Of a DNA stretch of 62,525 bases, positions 54,793 to 62,525 are shown piece after piece. This DNA comes from SKPT01 sp040905445. Lineage in GTDB: Bacteria; Planctomycetota; Phycisphaerae; Phycisphaerales; Phycisphaeraceae. Positions within the stretch are counted from its first letter, which is position 1, and every line of letters begins with the position of its first letter. The stretch is taken from positions 1-62,525 of the forward strand of contig JBBDRN010000003.1 in the NCBI GenBank assembly GCA_040905445.1, written 5' to 3'. The notes under the pieces are model-generated. The model saw nothing but the letters and a program-made list of their open reading frames with translations. It had not been told where the DNA came from and searched no databases. Made by a program: the position numbers and the translations under genes.

Positions 54793-56289
54793 ATGAAGCC
54801 GATCGTGTTGATTCACGGGTACAGCGCCGAGAGCGAGGAGCTGACGAAGCCGGCGATCAACGCGATCTACGGCGACCTGCCGCAGGCGCTGCGGGACAAG
54901 TACGCCGCCGACGCGGTCGTGGAGGTCGACCTGAGCCGCTACATCAGCCTCGACGACGGGCTGACGATCGACGACGTCTCGCGGGCGCTGGACCGGGCGT
55001 TGCATAGCGACCACCCCCACCTGCTGCAGGGCGGCTTTCACGCGATCGTCCACAGCACCGGCGCGCTGGTGCTCCGCAACTGGCTGCGACGGTTCAGCCC
55101 GCGGCCGTCGCCGCTGTGCAATCTCGTCTACCTGGCGGGCGCGAACTTCGGCAGCGGGTGGGCGCACATCGGCAAGGGGCAGTTCGCCAAGTGGGGCAGC
55201 ATGATCTTCCGGCGCGGGGACCGTGGCGTGCGGATCCTGCACGCGCTGGAGCTTGGCTCGGACTGGACCATCGACCTGCACCGCCACTTCCTTGACCCGG
55301 CCAACAGCCTGCCGGACAAGTTCGAGGTGCTCGAGCACGTGGTGATCGGCTCGCAGGCCGACGCCGCCTGGTTCGCCGCGCCGATTCGCTACGCCAAGGA
55401 AGACGGGGCGGACGGCGTGGTGCGCGTCGCGGCGAGCAACCTGAACTTCAACTACATCCGCTTCGAGCCGACCGAAGCCGCGATGAACGTCGCGTGGCAG
55501 GCGGCGCTCGACGAGCGGACGCGCGACCTCGCCCGCGAGCACACCCGCGAGCAGTGGTACCGGTTCGGCGAGGTGCACGAGCCCGGCGGCGGCGACGCGC
55601 CGACGATCCCGTTCGCGATCCCGTTCAAGTGCGCCCACTCCGGCGACAAGGTGGGGATCGTCACCGGCAGCAACTGCCGTAAGGACGTGCTGGACCTGAT
55701 CGACCTGGCGCTGGGCAGCACGGCGGACAACTGGACGACGCGCGTGGCGCTCTTCGACAGGCACACGGTGCGGACGTATGACCGCGCCCACACGCAGAAG
55801 GCGCCCAAGTGGTGGAGCAAGTGGCTGACCGAGCCGCGGGCGCAGTACGACAAGCACGCGCAGGTGATCGTCCGCGTGCGCGACCAGGACGGGCGGCCGG
55901 TGCCGAACTACGACATCTTCTTCGACGCCGCGAGCGGCACCCGGAGCGACGCGCTGCCGATCCGCGAGCTGATGGAGACGAAGCACGTCAACGGCCTCAC
56001 GCCGAACATCATCACGTTCTACCTGCGGACGGACGCGTTCGACGGGAAGGCCCGCGGTCCGGGCGGGCGTCGCGGCGACTGGATCCCCCGCGTGCCGGCG
56101 GTCCGCGGCTGCCACTTCGAAGTCTCGGCGACGGAGCCGGAGACCGGGGAGATCCTCTACCTGCCGCTGCGCTACAAGTTCACCGCCAAGCAGTTGACGC
56201 AGTTCATTCAGCCGCACCGCACGACGATCCTCGACGTGGTGCTGGTGCGTCTGCCTTCGCCGCGGGTCTACCGGATGGTGAAGCTGTAG
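54793..56289 (+). CDS. Alpha/beta-hydrolase (lipase-like)
   Basis: A 498-residue protein opening KPIVLIHGYSAESEEL, with the oxyanion HG and the nucleophile elbow AIVHSTGALV (GxSxG-like, HSTGA). NLVYLAGANFGSGWAHIG and VVIGSQADAAWF fit the alpha/beta-hydrolase core to about residue 290. The last 200 residues (HAQVIVRVRDQDGRPVPNYDIFF, HFEVSATEPETGEILYLPLRYKF) are a beta-rich domain of unclear type. Probably cytoplasmic, since there is no signal peptide. Substrate unknown. GGGAG lies before the ATG. Convergent with the DoxX gene. Confidence 0.75.
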   Translation: MKPIVLIHGYSAESEELTKPAINAIYGDLPQALRDKYAADAVVEVDLSRYISLDDGLTIDDVSRALDRALHSDHPHLLQGGFHAIVHSTGALVLRNWLRRFSPRPSPLCNLVYLAGANFGSGWAHIGKGQFAKWGSMIFRRGDRGVRILHALELGSDWTIDLHRHFLDPANSLPDKFEVLEHVVIGSQADAAWFAAPIRYAKEDGADGVVRVAASNLNFNYIRFEPTEAAMNVAWQAALDERTRDLAREHTREQWYRFGEVHEPGGGDAPTIPFAIPFKCAHSGDKVGIVTGSNCRKDVLDLIDLALGSTADNWTTRVALFDRHTVRTYDRAHTQKAPKWWSKWLTEPRAQYDKHAQVIVRVRDQDGRPVPNYDIFFDAASGTRSDALPIRELMETKHVNGLTPNIITFYLRTDAFDGKARGPGGRRGDWIPRVPAVRGCHFEVSATEPETGEILYLPLRYKFTAKQLTQFIQPHRTTILDVVLVRLPSPRVYRMVKL

Positions 56290-56295
56290 CGCGTT

Positions 56296-56886
56296 TCAGC
56301 CGCGCGTGTCGCCGTCGACCGCGGCGACGTCGGACGGCGCGCTGTCGCCGGATGCTGCCGCGCCCGGCGAAGCGGACGAACGCGCCATCGGCGCGTGGCG
56401 CGCCGGCGCGGTCTGCGTGGCGGCCGGGCCTCGCAACCGGGTGCGCAGGCGCGGCCAGAGCAGCGCGTCGAGCGAGAGCCGGCCGGGGCCGGTGAAGACC
56501 AACGCCAGGAAGCCGACGAGGAACATCATCGCCGGCTGCTTGCTCAGCGGCATTTCGGCCTCACCGGCGAAGAAGAGGGCGTAGCCCTGACCCATCGTCC
56601 ACGGGTCCGCCGCGTGCGCCACGAACGCCGCCACCGCCATGCCGATGGCCGGCGGCACCGCCGCGAGGCGCGTCGCCAGCCCCATCATCACGAACAGCGA
56701 GCAGACGAGTTCCGCGAAGGTAATCAGCAGGAGCGATGGCACGGCGCCGATGCCGATCGGGTCGCCCATCATTTCAAAATCGCCGGCCCGCAGCATCGCG
56801 AGCTTCTCCAGGCCATGCGTGAGCATGTACCCGCCGATGCCGAGGCGAAGGATGAGCAGCCCGATGGAGGTGAGTATCGCTTGCAT
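56296..56886 (-). CDS. DoxX family membrane protein
   Basis: A 196-residue protein with four helices and the DoxX pattern LLILRLGIGGYMLTHGLEKL, LLLITFAELVCSLFVMMGLATRLAA and AHAADPWTMGQGYALFF. The C-terminal 50 residues are an Ala/Ser/Arg-rich cytoplasmic tail not usual for the family. DoxX proteins occur in oxidative-stress and thiol-related clusters. It is the last gene of a four-gene operon (DUF899, DUF1579, VOC, DoxX). Confidence 0.82.
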   Translation of the reverse strand: MQAILTSIGLLILRLGIGGYMLTHGLEKLAMLRAGDFEMMGDPIGIGAVPSLLLITFAELVCSLFVMMGLATRLAAVPPAIGMAVAAFVAHAADPWTMGQGYALFFAGEAEMPLSKQPAMMFLVGFLALVFTGPGRLSLDALLWPRLRTRLRGPAATQTAPARHAPMARSSASPGAAASGDSAPSDVAAVDGDTRG

Positions 56887-56996
56887 AGGTCGTTGGTCCT
56901 CATGAAGCGCCGTTGGCGCCTGCCTAGGATGCGCGGGAAGCCCGCGGACTGCAATCCACGGGCTTCCCTCCCCCCACCGAGCGTCGGGCCGCTGGC

Positions 56997-57440
56997 TCAG
57001 CCCTGGGTCGCGGCCTGCTGCGCGAACTGCCGCGCCCGCCGGTCGATTTCTTCGGGCGAGACGTCCTCGACGTGCGTGGCGATGATCCAACTGTTGCCGG
57101 ACGCGTCCTTGACGCTCGCCATCCGGTCGCCCCAGAACATGTCGGCCGGCTCCATGGCCGACGTGCCGCCGGCCTCGAGGGCCCGCTGGTAGGTCGCGTC
57201 GGCGTCGTCCACGTAGACATACAGCGACGCGGCGCTCGGCCCCATGCCTTCGCACGCGTCGCCGAGCATGATCGTCGAGTCGCCGATGCGAACCTCCGCG
57301 TGCATCACCTTGCCGTCGTCCGACTTCAGGCGATGCCGTTCGGTGGCGCCGAACACGTCCTTGAGGAATTGGATGATGGCCGGCGCGTCGTTGACGCTCA
57401 GCGACGGCGTCACGGTGTGATAGCCTTCCGGTGCTGGCAT
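56997..57440 (-). CDS. VOC-superfamily (glyoxalase/PhnB-like) protein
   Basis: A 147-residue vicinal-oxygen-chelate protein with two beta-alpha-beta modules: YHTVTPSLSVNDAPAIIQFLKDVFGA..MHAEVRIGDSTIMLGD and ASLYVYVDDADATYQRALEAGG..MFWGDRMASVKDASGNSWIIATH. PhnB-like members often form antibiotic- or aldehyde-binding folds; enzymatic activity is not proven. The ATG at 57440 has GGAG nine bases upstream. Confidence 0.85.
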   Translation of the reverse strand: MPAPEGYHTVTPSLSVNDAPAIIQFLKDVFGATERHRLKSDDGKVMHAEVRIGDSTIMLGDACEGMGPSAASLYVYVDDADATYQRALEAGGTSAMEPADMFWGDRMASVKDASGNSWIIATHVEDVSPEEIDRRARQFAQQAATQG

Positions 57441-57515
57441 GGCAGTTGCTCCTGTCTGTGAGTTCAATTACGGGTGAGGACCCGACTGGCGTATTGGCGT
57501 ATGTAGCCAGGCGCG

Positions 57516-58028
57516 TCAAGTCTTGCGGTAATAGTGCGCTTCCATGAGCTGCGACCATTGGCCGTCCTCGCCGAGCATGTGGCCGGTGAGGGTGCGGTGG
57601 TCGTCGCTCTTGAACGTGATGACGTCGCGGTAGCTCGCGGTGCCTTCGCCGGTCATGCTCGGACCCTCGGCACTGAGCGTCAGCACGTTGCCGGCGGCGT
57701 CGAGTTCGGCGTCGTGGTAGACCCAGAGGTGGGTCATCGGCGAGCAGACCCACGTGCCGACGTAGCGCTTCTTGTCGGGGTCATAGCCGAGCGTGAGGAG
57801 GTTTTCGGCCGTGCCGCCGCCGGGCATCTGCCACTCGCTCTCGCCGACGATCCAGATCTCGCCGAGCCAGCGCACGCGCTCGGAGCCGCGGAACGGCTCC
57901 TCCGGCTGGCCGGGCTCGGGGGCCCAGGTCTCCTCGACGTCCCACTCGCCGACCAGCCGCTCAAGCCAGCGATGCTCCGGCACGGGCGTGGCGGGCATCA
58001 TCTGATTCATCGATTCCTCAGTGCTCAT
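57516..58028 (-). CDS. DUF1579 family protein
   Basis: A 170-residue lipocalin-like protein: HRWLERLVGEWDVEETWAPEP, VRWLGEIWIVGES, LLTLGYDPDKKRYVGTWV and MLGEDGQWSQLMEAHYYRK match DUF1579. Its function is unknown; the fold suggests binding of a hydrophobic ligand. AAAGGGAA precedes the ATG. Second gene of the operon. Confidence 0.85.
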   Translation of the reverse strand: MSTEESMNQMMPATPVPEHRWLERLVGEWDVEETWAPEPGQPEEPFRGSERVRWLGEIWIVGESEWQMPGGGTAENLLTLGYDPDKKRYVGTWVCSPMTHLWVYHDAELDAAGNVLTLSAEGPSMTGEGTASYRDVITFKSDDHRTLTGHMLGEDGQWSQLMEAHYYRKT

Positions 58029-58068
58029 CGCCGTTCCCTTTCGCGAATGAAACTCTCGGCAGCGCGCA

Positions 58069-58800
58069 TCACCCGTACGTCGGCCGCTGCGGCCAGCCCT
58101 CGGGTGAATCCTCGAAATCCTCCTGCCGGCCGTACGGCGTCAGGTCCAGCAGGCTGTAGGAATCCGTGACGTTCTCGCACCCACGCGCGAAGGTCGAGTA
58201 GGTGTGGTACACGTCGTTGTCGATGCGGAAGAACACGCTCAGGCCGTGACCCTCTTGGCTCTTGCCGTGGCCGGCCTTGGACTTGTAGTTGTAGACGACC
58301 GGCGTCACGCGCTCGTCGAGCGTCGCGTGGAAGTCGTAGTTGAAGTCGCTGCCGAACGACGAGTACCACGGCCGCGTCCAGCCCCGGCGCTGGCGATAGT
58401 CTTCGAGCTTCGCCAGCGGCGCCCGGGAAATCAGCACGAAGTTGGTGTCGCGGTCGCGCAGCATGGACAGGTCGCCCAGCGCGTCGACGTACCCGGTGCA
58501 GCCGTCGCACCCGTCGTTCCAGGCGGGGTCGAACATGAAGTGGTAGACGATGAGCTGCCGCCGGCCGTCGAAGAGATCGAGCAGCGTCGGCGCCGCCCCA
58601 CCCGCCCCGCCCCCGCCGCCCGCGGGCCCCTCGAACGTGTAGGCCTTCTCGATCCGCACCATGGGCAGGCGCCTGCGCTGGGCGTTGACGGCGTCGCGGG
58701 CACGGGTGAGCTCCTTCTCACGTTCCAGCAGCGGCAGACGCTCGGCGAGCCACTGCTCGCGCGAGACGATCGGCGGATGGGCAAGGGTGTCGGTTGGCAT
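58069..58800 (-). CDS. DUF899 thioredoxin-fold protein
   Basis: A 243-residue protein matching DUF899: QLIVYHFMFDPAWNDGCDGCTGYVDAL, NFVLISRAPLAKLEDYRQRRGW, WYSSFGSDFNYDFHATLD and SVFFRIDNDVYHTYSTFARG. The CDGC holds a CxxC that may be redox-active. A Gly/Ala run (PAGGGGGAGGAAP) interrupts the N-terminal part. First gene of the operon, downstream of an AT-rich promoter. Confidence 0.85.
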   Translation of the reverse strand: MPTDTLAHPPIVSREQWLAERLPLLEREKELTRARDAVNAQRRRLPMVRIEKAYTFEGPAGGGGGAGGAAPTLLDLFDGRRQLIVYHFMFDPAWNDGCDGCTGYVDALGDLSMLRDRDTNFVLISRAPLAKLEDYRQRRGWTRPWYSSFGSDFNYDFHATLDERVTPVVYNYKSKAGHGKSQEGHGLSVFFRIDNDVYHTYSTFARGCENVTDSYSLLDLTPYGRQEDFEDSPEGWPQRPTYG

Positions 58801-58861
58801 GGCGGCTCCCGCGGGGTGTGTCAAAAGAGGTGAAGCTCCCGGATATATGTAACGCTTAATA

Positions 58862-58890
58862 AAAATATCAAACCGCGAGACCGGGATCAA
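58862..58890 (-). promoter_or_regulatory. Promoter of the DUF899-DUF1579-VOC-DoxX operon
   Basis: On the minus strand TTGATC (58885-58890), a 17-base spacer and TATTTT (58862-58867). The area is much more AT-rich than its surroundings. No regulator gene is adjacent. Confidence 0.55.
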
Positions 58891-58973
58891 GACCCCCACC
58901 CCCACGGGCGGCAAAATTCCTCGCAATCGGTGAATCCCCCACCCCGCCCCACCTCAACCCCACTCCCCGGGTC

Positions 58974-60002
58974 CTACACCCGATCCCGCGCCGTGATCGG
59001 CCGCGCCACCTTGAATGCCCGGTTGCCCTTGAACTGCCCGAGGTGCCCGATGAACTTCCGCCGGTTGCCCACCGTCAGCGTCAGCGGCGCCGACGCCGGC
59101 TTATCGGTCAGGATCAGGTCGCCCGTCTGCAGGTTCACGAGGTCGGTCAGCTTGATCGTCGTGTTCGCCAGCACGGCGTTGACATCGACGCGCGCCGCCT
59201 CCAGATGCTGCGCCACCCGGTCGCGAAGCTGCTCATCGCCCCGGTTGCGCTTGTACGCCACCCAGCTCTGGCTCGACAGCTTGTCCATCACCGGCTCGAT
59301 GACGTTGTACGGGATGCACAGGCTCATCGTCCCCGCACGCCCGCTCATTTTCAGCTCGAACTGCACGAGCACGACCACCTCGTTGGGCGGGACGATCTGC
59401 ACCAGCACCGGGTTCGACTCATGCTCGGCCCAGTCGAAATGCAGCGGCAGCACGTGCTCCCACGCCTCCTCCAGCGTGCGCATCGCCCGCTCCAGGATCT
59501 TGCCTACCAGCCGCAGCTCGATCGCGGTCAGCGGCCGCTGCGGGATGAACAGGTCCGCGCTCGAGCCGCCGAGCAGCCGGTCGATCACCGGGTAGACGAT
59601 CAGCGGGCTGACCTCCAGACAGATGTTGCCCTCGAGCGGCTCGCATGAAAGCAGGTTGAAGCAGGTCGGGTTCGGCAGCGAGTAGGTGAACTCGCCGAAC
59701 GTCATCTGCTCGATGCTCGCGACCTTCACCTCCATGATGGTGCGTAGAAACGTGCTCAGCGACGCGCCGAAGTTGCGGCTGAAGCCCTCGTGCAGGTGCT
59801 GCAGCGCCCGCATCTGGTCCTTGCTGACGCGTTCGGGGCGCTTGAAGTCGTAGGGCTGGACCTGGAGCTGCTCGGCCATGCGGGGCGGGCGATGCGAAAA
59901 GATCCGGGCTGGGGGCCCCTCGCTGGCCTCGACGGCGACATCGCCGCTGTCCACCGCGGCGAGCAGGGCGTCGACCTCGTTCTGATCCAGTGTTTCAGCC
60001 AT
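58974..60002 (-). CDS. fliM: Flagellar motor switch protein FliM
   Basis: A 342-residue C-ring protein. The N-terminal AETLDQNEVDALLAAV is the CheY-P-binding motif. The middle CheC-like domain (SLSTFLRTIMEVKVASIEQMTFGEFTYSLPNPTCF, PVIDRLLGG) and the C-terminal SpoA domain (IKLTDLVNLQTGDLILTDKPASAPLTLTVGNRRKFIGHLG) are complete. It stands away from other flagellar genes, 97 bases after the neuC-like gene on the same strand, so it may be read through from that operon. ATG at 60002 chosen. Confidence 0.93.
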   Translation of the reverse strand: MAETLDQNEVDALLAAVDSGDVAVEASEGPPARIFSHRPPRMAEQLQVQPYDFKRPERVSKDQMRALQHLHEGFSRNFGASLSTFLRTIMEVKVASIEQMTFGEFTYSLPNPTCFNLLSCEPLEGNICLEVSPLIVYPVIDRLLGGSSADLFIPQRPLTAIELRLVGKILERAMRTLEEAWEHVLPLHFDWAEHESNPVLVQIVPPNEVVVLVQFELKMSGRAGTMSLCIPYNVIEPVMDKLSSQSWVAYKRNRGDEQLRDRVAQHLEAARVDVNAVLANTTIKLTDLVNLQTGDLILTDKPASAPLTLTVGNRRKFIGHLGQFKGNRAFKVARPITARDRV

Positions 60003-60098
60003 GCTCTTGATCCACGGGCGCACCACAACCCCATCCTGTTATCGGCCGCCCCGGTCGCCGGGCTCCACCCGCGCCGCCGCCCACCGCGAGCGACGCTC

Positions 60099-61229
60099 TC
60101 AATACACGTTTCGCTTCCGCACCGGCACCGCCGCGAGGTCGATTTCGGCGAGGCGGTGGGCGATCCGCTCGGCCGCGCCACCGCTGCCGTAGGGATGCCG
60201 CACGCGCGTCAGATCCAGACGCAGCGCCTGCTGCAGCGCGGCGCGGGCCGCGGCCTCGCCGTAGTCGCAATCGACGACGTTGCCCGGCTTCTCGCGCCCG
60301 GCCTGCCGGGGTCCGACGTTGACGCAGGGTACGCGGAGGGCGGGGGCGTCGATGAGCCCCGCCGACGAATTGCCGATGATCGCCGCCGCATCGTTGAGCA
60401 GGGCGAGAAACGCCGGCCGCGCGAGATGCCCGGGCCGCTGGGCGCCGCCGTCGGCCGCGTCCTGTTCGATCGCCCGGCGGATGCCGTCACTGCCGGGGTC
60501 GCTGTTGGGCTCGAGCACGACGAGCCCGTCCGCCGGCGCGTGAGCGCGCGCGGCGGCGAGCGTGGCCGTCATCCAGCGCTGTTCCTGGTCATCGTCGGCA
60601 CCGATGCCATGCTGCAGGACGACGAGGTGGCGTGACTCGCCGCGTCGACGCCGGCGGCGCAGCGCCAGCAGCGCCTGATCGATCGCCGGCGAGCCGACGT
60701 TCAGCACGTCCTCGGCCCGCTCGCCCATGCGGATGATCCGCCGGCGGCTCGCGGCGGTCGCGGCGAGGTGGATGTGGGCGAGCTTGGTGATCGCATGGCG
60801 CATCGCCTCGTCGGCGACGCCCTCGGCGCGGTCGCCGCCGTGCACGTGGGCGACGTGGAGCCCGCCAACGCTGCCCGCCGCGGCGGCGGCGAACGCCTCG
60901 ATCCGGTCGCCCAGCAGGAGCACGACATCGGCCGCCATCTCGCGCAGCGCTTCGCCGATGCCCGCCACCCCGCGTCCCAGGGCCGCGACGTCGTGCCAGC
61001 GGCTGACCTCGCCGTCGCGCTGCATCACCACGCGGGCGTCGACGGCCAGGCCGTACGTCGCCTCGAGCTCGCGCCACGTGCCGGTGGTCAGGTGCGTGCC
61101 GGTCACGATCGTGCGCAGCCGCAGGTCGTCGTGCGCGTCGATCGCGCGCATCACGGGCGCGAGCAGGCCCAGTTCGGCCCGCGTGCCCGTCACCACGGCG
61201 ATCGTGCGCTCATTGCCCCTCGACATCAT
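60099..61229 (-). CDS. UDP-N-acetylglucosamine 2-epimerase, hydrolysing (NeuC/LegG-like)
   Basis: A 376-residue GT-B-fold enzyme: TIAVVTGTRAELGLLAPVMRAI, LLLGDRIEAFAAA, VAHVHGGDRAEGVADEAMRHAITKLAHIHL, VLEPNSDPGS, GNSSAGLIDAPALRVPCVNVGPRQAGRE and the UDP-binding end. It matches hydrolysing epimerases that make ManNAc or diacetyl sugars for nonulosonic acids. Overlap with the Dabb gene by 20 bases makes the start ambiguous (ATG 61229 or 61226). Downstream of neuA-like on the same strand. Confidence 0.9.
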   Translation of the reverse strand: MMSRGNERTIAVVTGTRAELGLLAPVMRAIDAHDDLRLRTIVTGTHLTTGTWRELEATYGLAVDARVVMQRDGEVSRWHDVAALGRGVAGIGEALREMAADVVLLLGDRIEAFAAAAAGSVGGLHVAHVHGGDRAEGVADEAMRHAITKLAHIHLAATAASRRRIIRMGERAEDVLNVGSPAIDQALLALRRRRRRGESRHLVVLQHGIGADDDQEQRWMTATLAAARAHAPADGLVVLEPNSDPGSDGIRRAIEQDAADGGAQRPGHLARPAFLALLNDAAAIIGNSSAGLIDAPALRVPCVNVGPRQAGREKPGNVVDCDYGEAAARAALQQALRLDLTRVRHPYGSGGAAERIAHRLAEIDLAAVPVRKRNVY

Positions 61230-61512
61230 AAATCACCACGCGGTCCCAGTACCGCTCGCACTGCTCGCGGAAGCGATCGTGCAGCGGGTGGACCTGGTAC
61301 GCATCATGCGCCGCCGCGTCATCGAAGATCGTGATGAGGGCGTACGAGTAGCTCGTATCGACCACGGGCCGATCGCTGGCCGCCGAGGTGCCCACGTGCA
61401 TCGTGCGCAGCGACTCGATCCCGCGCAGGCCGTCGAGCTCGCGTCGGAAAGTCGCCTCGTCCTCGTCGGTGATGCCCGGCTTCAACCAGAAGTAAACACT
61501 ATGAATAAACAT
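61210..61512 (-). CDS. Dabb (stress-responsive A/B barrel) domain protein
   Basis: A 100-residue Dabb-family protein: MFIHSVYFWLKPGITDEDEATFRRELDGLRGI, HVGTSAASDRPVVDTSYSYALITIFDDAAAHDAYQVHPLHDRFRE. Members form small dimeric barrels and act in stress or as ligand-binding accessory proteins. It is sandwiched in the nonulosonic acid operon, 36 bases after neuA and overlapping neuC by 20. AGGAACAGG precedes its ATG. Confidence 0.85.
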   Translation of the reverse strand: MFIHSVYFWLKPGITDEDEATFRRELDGLRGIESLRTMHVGTSAASDRPVVDTSYSYALITIFDDAAAHDAYQVHPLHDRFREQCERYWDRVVIYDVEGQ

Positions 61513-61548
61513 GACCTGTTCCTGTGCAAATCACGCCGTCTCGAATCT

Positions 61549-62289
61549 TCACGACCCGCTCGCCCCCGCCGTCAGCACCGCCTCCGCCACGCGGCGATCG
61601 TGCTCGCTGTCGACGTCCACGACCTCGCCCGGGCCCGTGACGACCGCCCGCCGATCGCGGCCCAGGAAGGCGTGCGGCTGCCCCTGCACCACCGTCAGCA
61701 GGCTCTCGCGCCGCACCGCGATGATCCCCCCATCCAGCACGTACACCGGCGGCAGGTCCTGCCGACGATACACCGAATTCGCCTCATACGCCTCAATCAC
61801 ATCCCCCGCCACGCGCCCCGCCACATCCTCTTCCGCCCCCGTCAACCGCTTCATCCAATAGGGGTGCATCTTCCCGACGCTCGTGACGCTCTGCACGCTG
61901 TCGCACCCGGTATCGCGCAGCTTCGCCACGGCCCGGTCCGCCAGGTCCGCCGGCCGCACCGGCACGTTTGCGTAGAGGATCACGACGGCGTCGAACCGCC
62001 CGCCGCGCTCCGCCTCGACCTGCTCGAGCGCGTGGCGCGCCGCGGCGTCGACCGTCGCGGTGTCGCTGGCGAGCACGGCCGGGCGATCGACGACCCGCAG
62101 CGCATGCTCGCGCCCGATCGCCGCCAACTCGCCGCTGTCGGTGGAGACGACAACCTGGCTGAGCGAGCGAGCCCGCAGGGCGAACTCGATCGTCCACAGC
62201 GCCATCGGTCGACCCGCGACAGGCAGCACGTTCTTGCCCGGCAACCCCTTGCTGCCCGCCCGACCGAGGATGATGCACAGCGTCGTCAT
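61549..62289 (-). CDS. Acylneuraminate cytidylyltransferase (NeuA-like)
   Basis: A 246-residue enzyme activating a nonulosonic acid with CTP: the N-terminal motif LCIILGRAGSKGLPGKNVLPVAGRPM, VVVSTDSGELAAIGREHA, LASDTATVDAAARHAL, ILYANVPVRPADL and the closing VDVDSEHDRRVAEAVL are all typical. With the NeuC-like gene it points to sialic, legionaminic or pseudaminic acid-type sugar synthesis. The synthase (NeuB) is not in the window and may lie beyond 62525. Confidence 0.9.
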   Translation of the reverse strand: MTTLCIILGRAGSKGLPGKNVLPVAGRPMALWTIEFALRARSLSQVVVSTDSGELAAIGREHALRVVDRPAVLASDTATVDAAARHALEQVEAERGGRFDAVVILYANVPVRPADLADRAVAKLRDTGCDSVQSVTSVGKMHPYWMKRLTGAEEDVAGRVAGDVIEAYEANSVYRRQDLPPVYVLDGGIIAVRRESLLTVVQGQPHAFLGRDRRAVVTGPGEVVDVDSEHDRRVAEAVLTAGASGS

Positions 62290-62362
62290 GCCCCTCAGGT
62301 TACCGCCCGCCGGGGACACGCGCCGCGGTGCTCCACGATTGACAGGGATCTCAGATAGGCTC

Positions 62363-62470
62363 CGTCCGAAAACGTCGTACGGCGGGTGCCACTGGCGGCT
62401 TGTCCGCCAGTGTGCGCGATGGAGTCCGGGCACTGGTGGGCAAGCCGCCAGTGGCATCCCTTTTCGGACA
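62363..62470. repeat. Hairpin repeat family B, framed by GTCCGAAAA arms
   Basis: Core at 62384-62460 matches 48240-48317: GGGTGCCACTGGCGGC, GCCAGTGTGCGC, and CACTGGTGGGCAAGCC leading to CCAGTGGCATCCC. It is framed by GTCCGAAAA (62364-62372) and TTTTCGGAC (62461-62469), an exact 9-bp inverted pair. It lies upstream of the neuA-like gene and runs to near the window end, which holds no gene I can support. Confidence 0.8.
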
Positions 62471-62525
62471 CAGCCTAGTACTACAGTCGCGCTTCATGGC
62501 GCCCGCGCCTGATGGTGGCACCGGC

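Overview
The window is 62.5 kb of very GC-rich, gene-dense bacterial chromosome with about 62 genes on both strands. The gene set points to a planctomycete, most likely class Phycisphaerae: a PEP-CTERM protein, a pseudopilin-like protein with a planctomycete-style C-terminus, a FhcA-type formylmethanofuran dehydrogenase subunit (the H4MPT-linked C1 pathway is known in planctomycetes), a DUF6677-like protein, an orphan fliM and many palindromic intergenic repeats. This assignment is inference from gene content. I see no rRNA, tRNA, CRISPR array, prophage, insertion sequence or replication origin.

Layout. 1-5.7 kb: partial PIN/TRAM protein, rsmB, a PilZ protein, a CBM9-like protein and a PEP-CTERM protein. 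5.7-10 kb: homoserine dehydrogenase (-), a Fur-like regulator, rpsU, rsfS and a barrel lipoprotein. 10-17 kb: OmpA lipoprotein (-), amidohydrolase, polysaccharide deacetylase (-) and an hsp20-lon-small membrane protein operon (-). 17-27 kb: pseudopilin, phosphoesterase, an orphan DppB-type permease, acyl-CoA synthetase, a Nif3-like protein, a MetE-like protein (-), a degenerate class II aldolase-like protein and nth. 27-33 kb: DUF3891, phosphohexomutase, HAD phosphatase, and an ATP-grasp gene overlapping fhcA. 33-38 kb (-): membrane pyrophosphatase with Na+-type signatures, Gfo/Idh oxidoreductase, epimerase and an extremely acidic small protein. 38-46 kb: two membrane proteins, trpD, a cupin lipoprotein, fusA (-) and mutL (-). 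46-56 kb: SGNH hydrolase, rsmA, serS (-), a fused two-domain ABC permease, metF, a PilZ-REC-Hpt-like protein and an alpha/beta hydrolase. 56-62 kb (-): a DUF899/DUF1579/VOC/DoxX operon, fliM, and a neuA-Dabb-neuC operon for a nonulosonic acid.

How the genes relate. Translation is heavily represented (rsmB, rsmA, rpsU, rsfS, serS, fusA). Methionine and one-carbon metabolism appear in separate places (hom, metF, a MetE-like protein, fhcA with its ATP-grasp partner). Two proteins carry complete c-di-GMP-binding PilZ motifs; one joins this to a receiver whose phospho-acceptor Asp is Glu and to an Hpt-like domain without its His.

Two genome-wide patterns stand out. First, at least seven genes have a TAnnnT -10 hexamer exactly 6 bases before the ATG, as expected for leaderless mRNAs, while others have conventional -35/-10 promoters and Shine-Dalgarno sites. 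Second, several families of hairpin repeats fill the intergenic spaces; one copy lies inside the mutL coding sequence, and two repeats supply the stop codon of the preceding gene.
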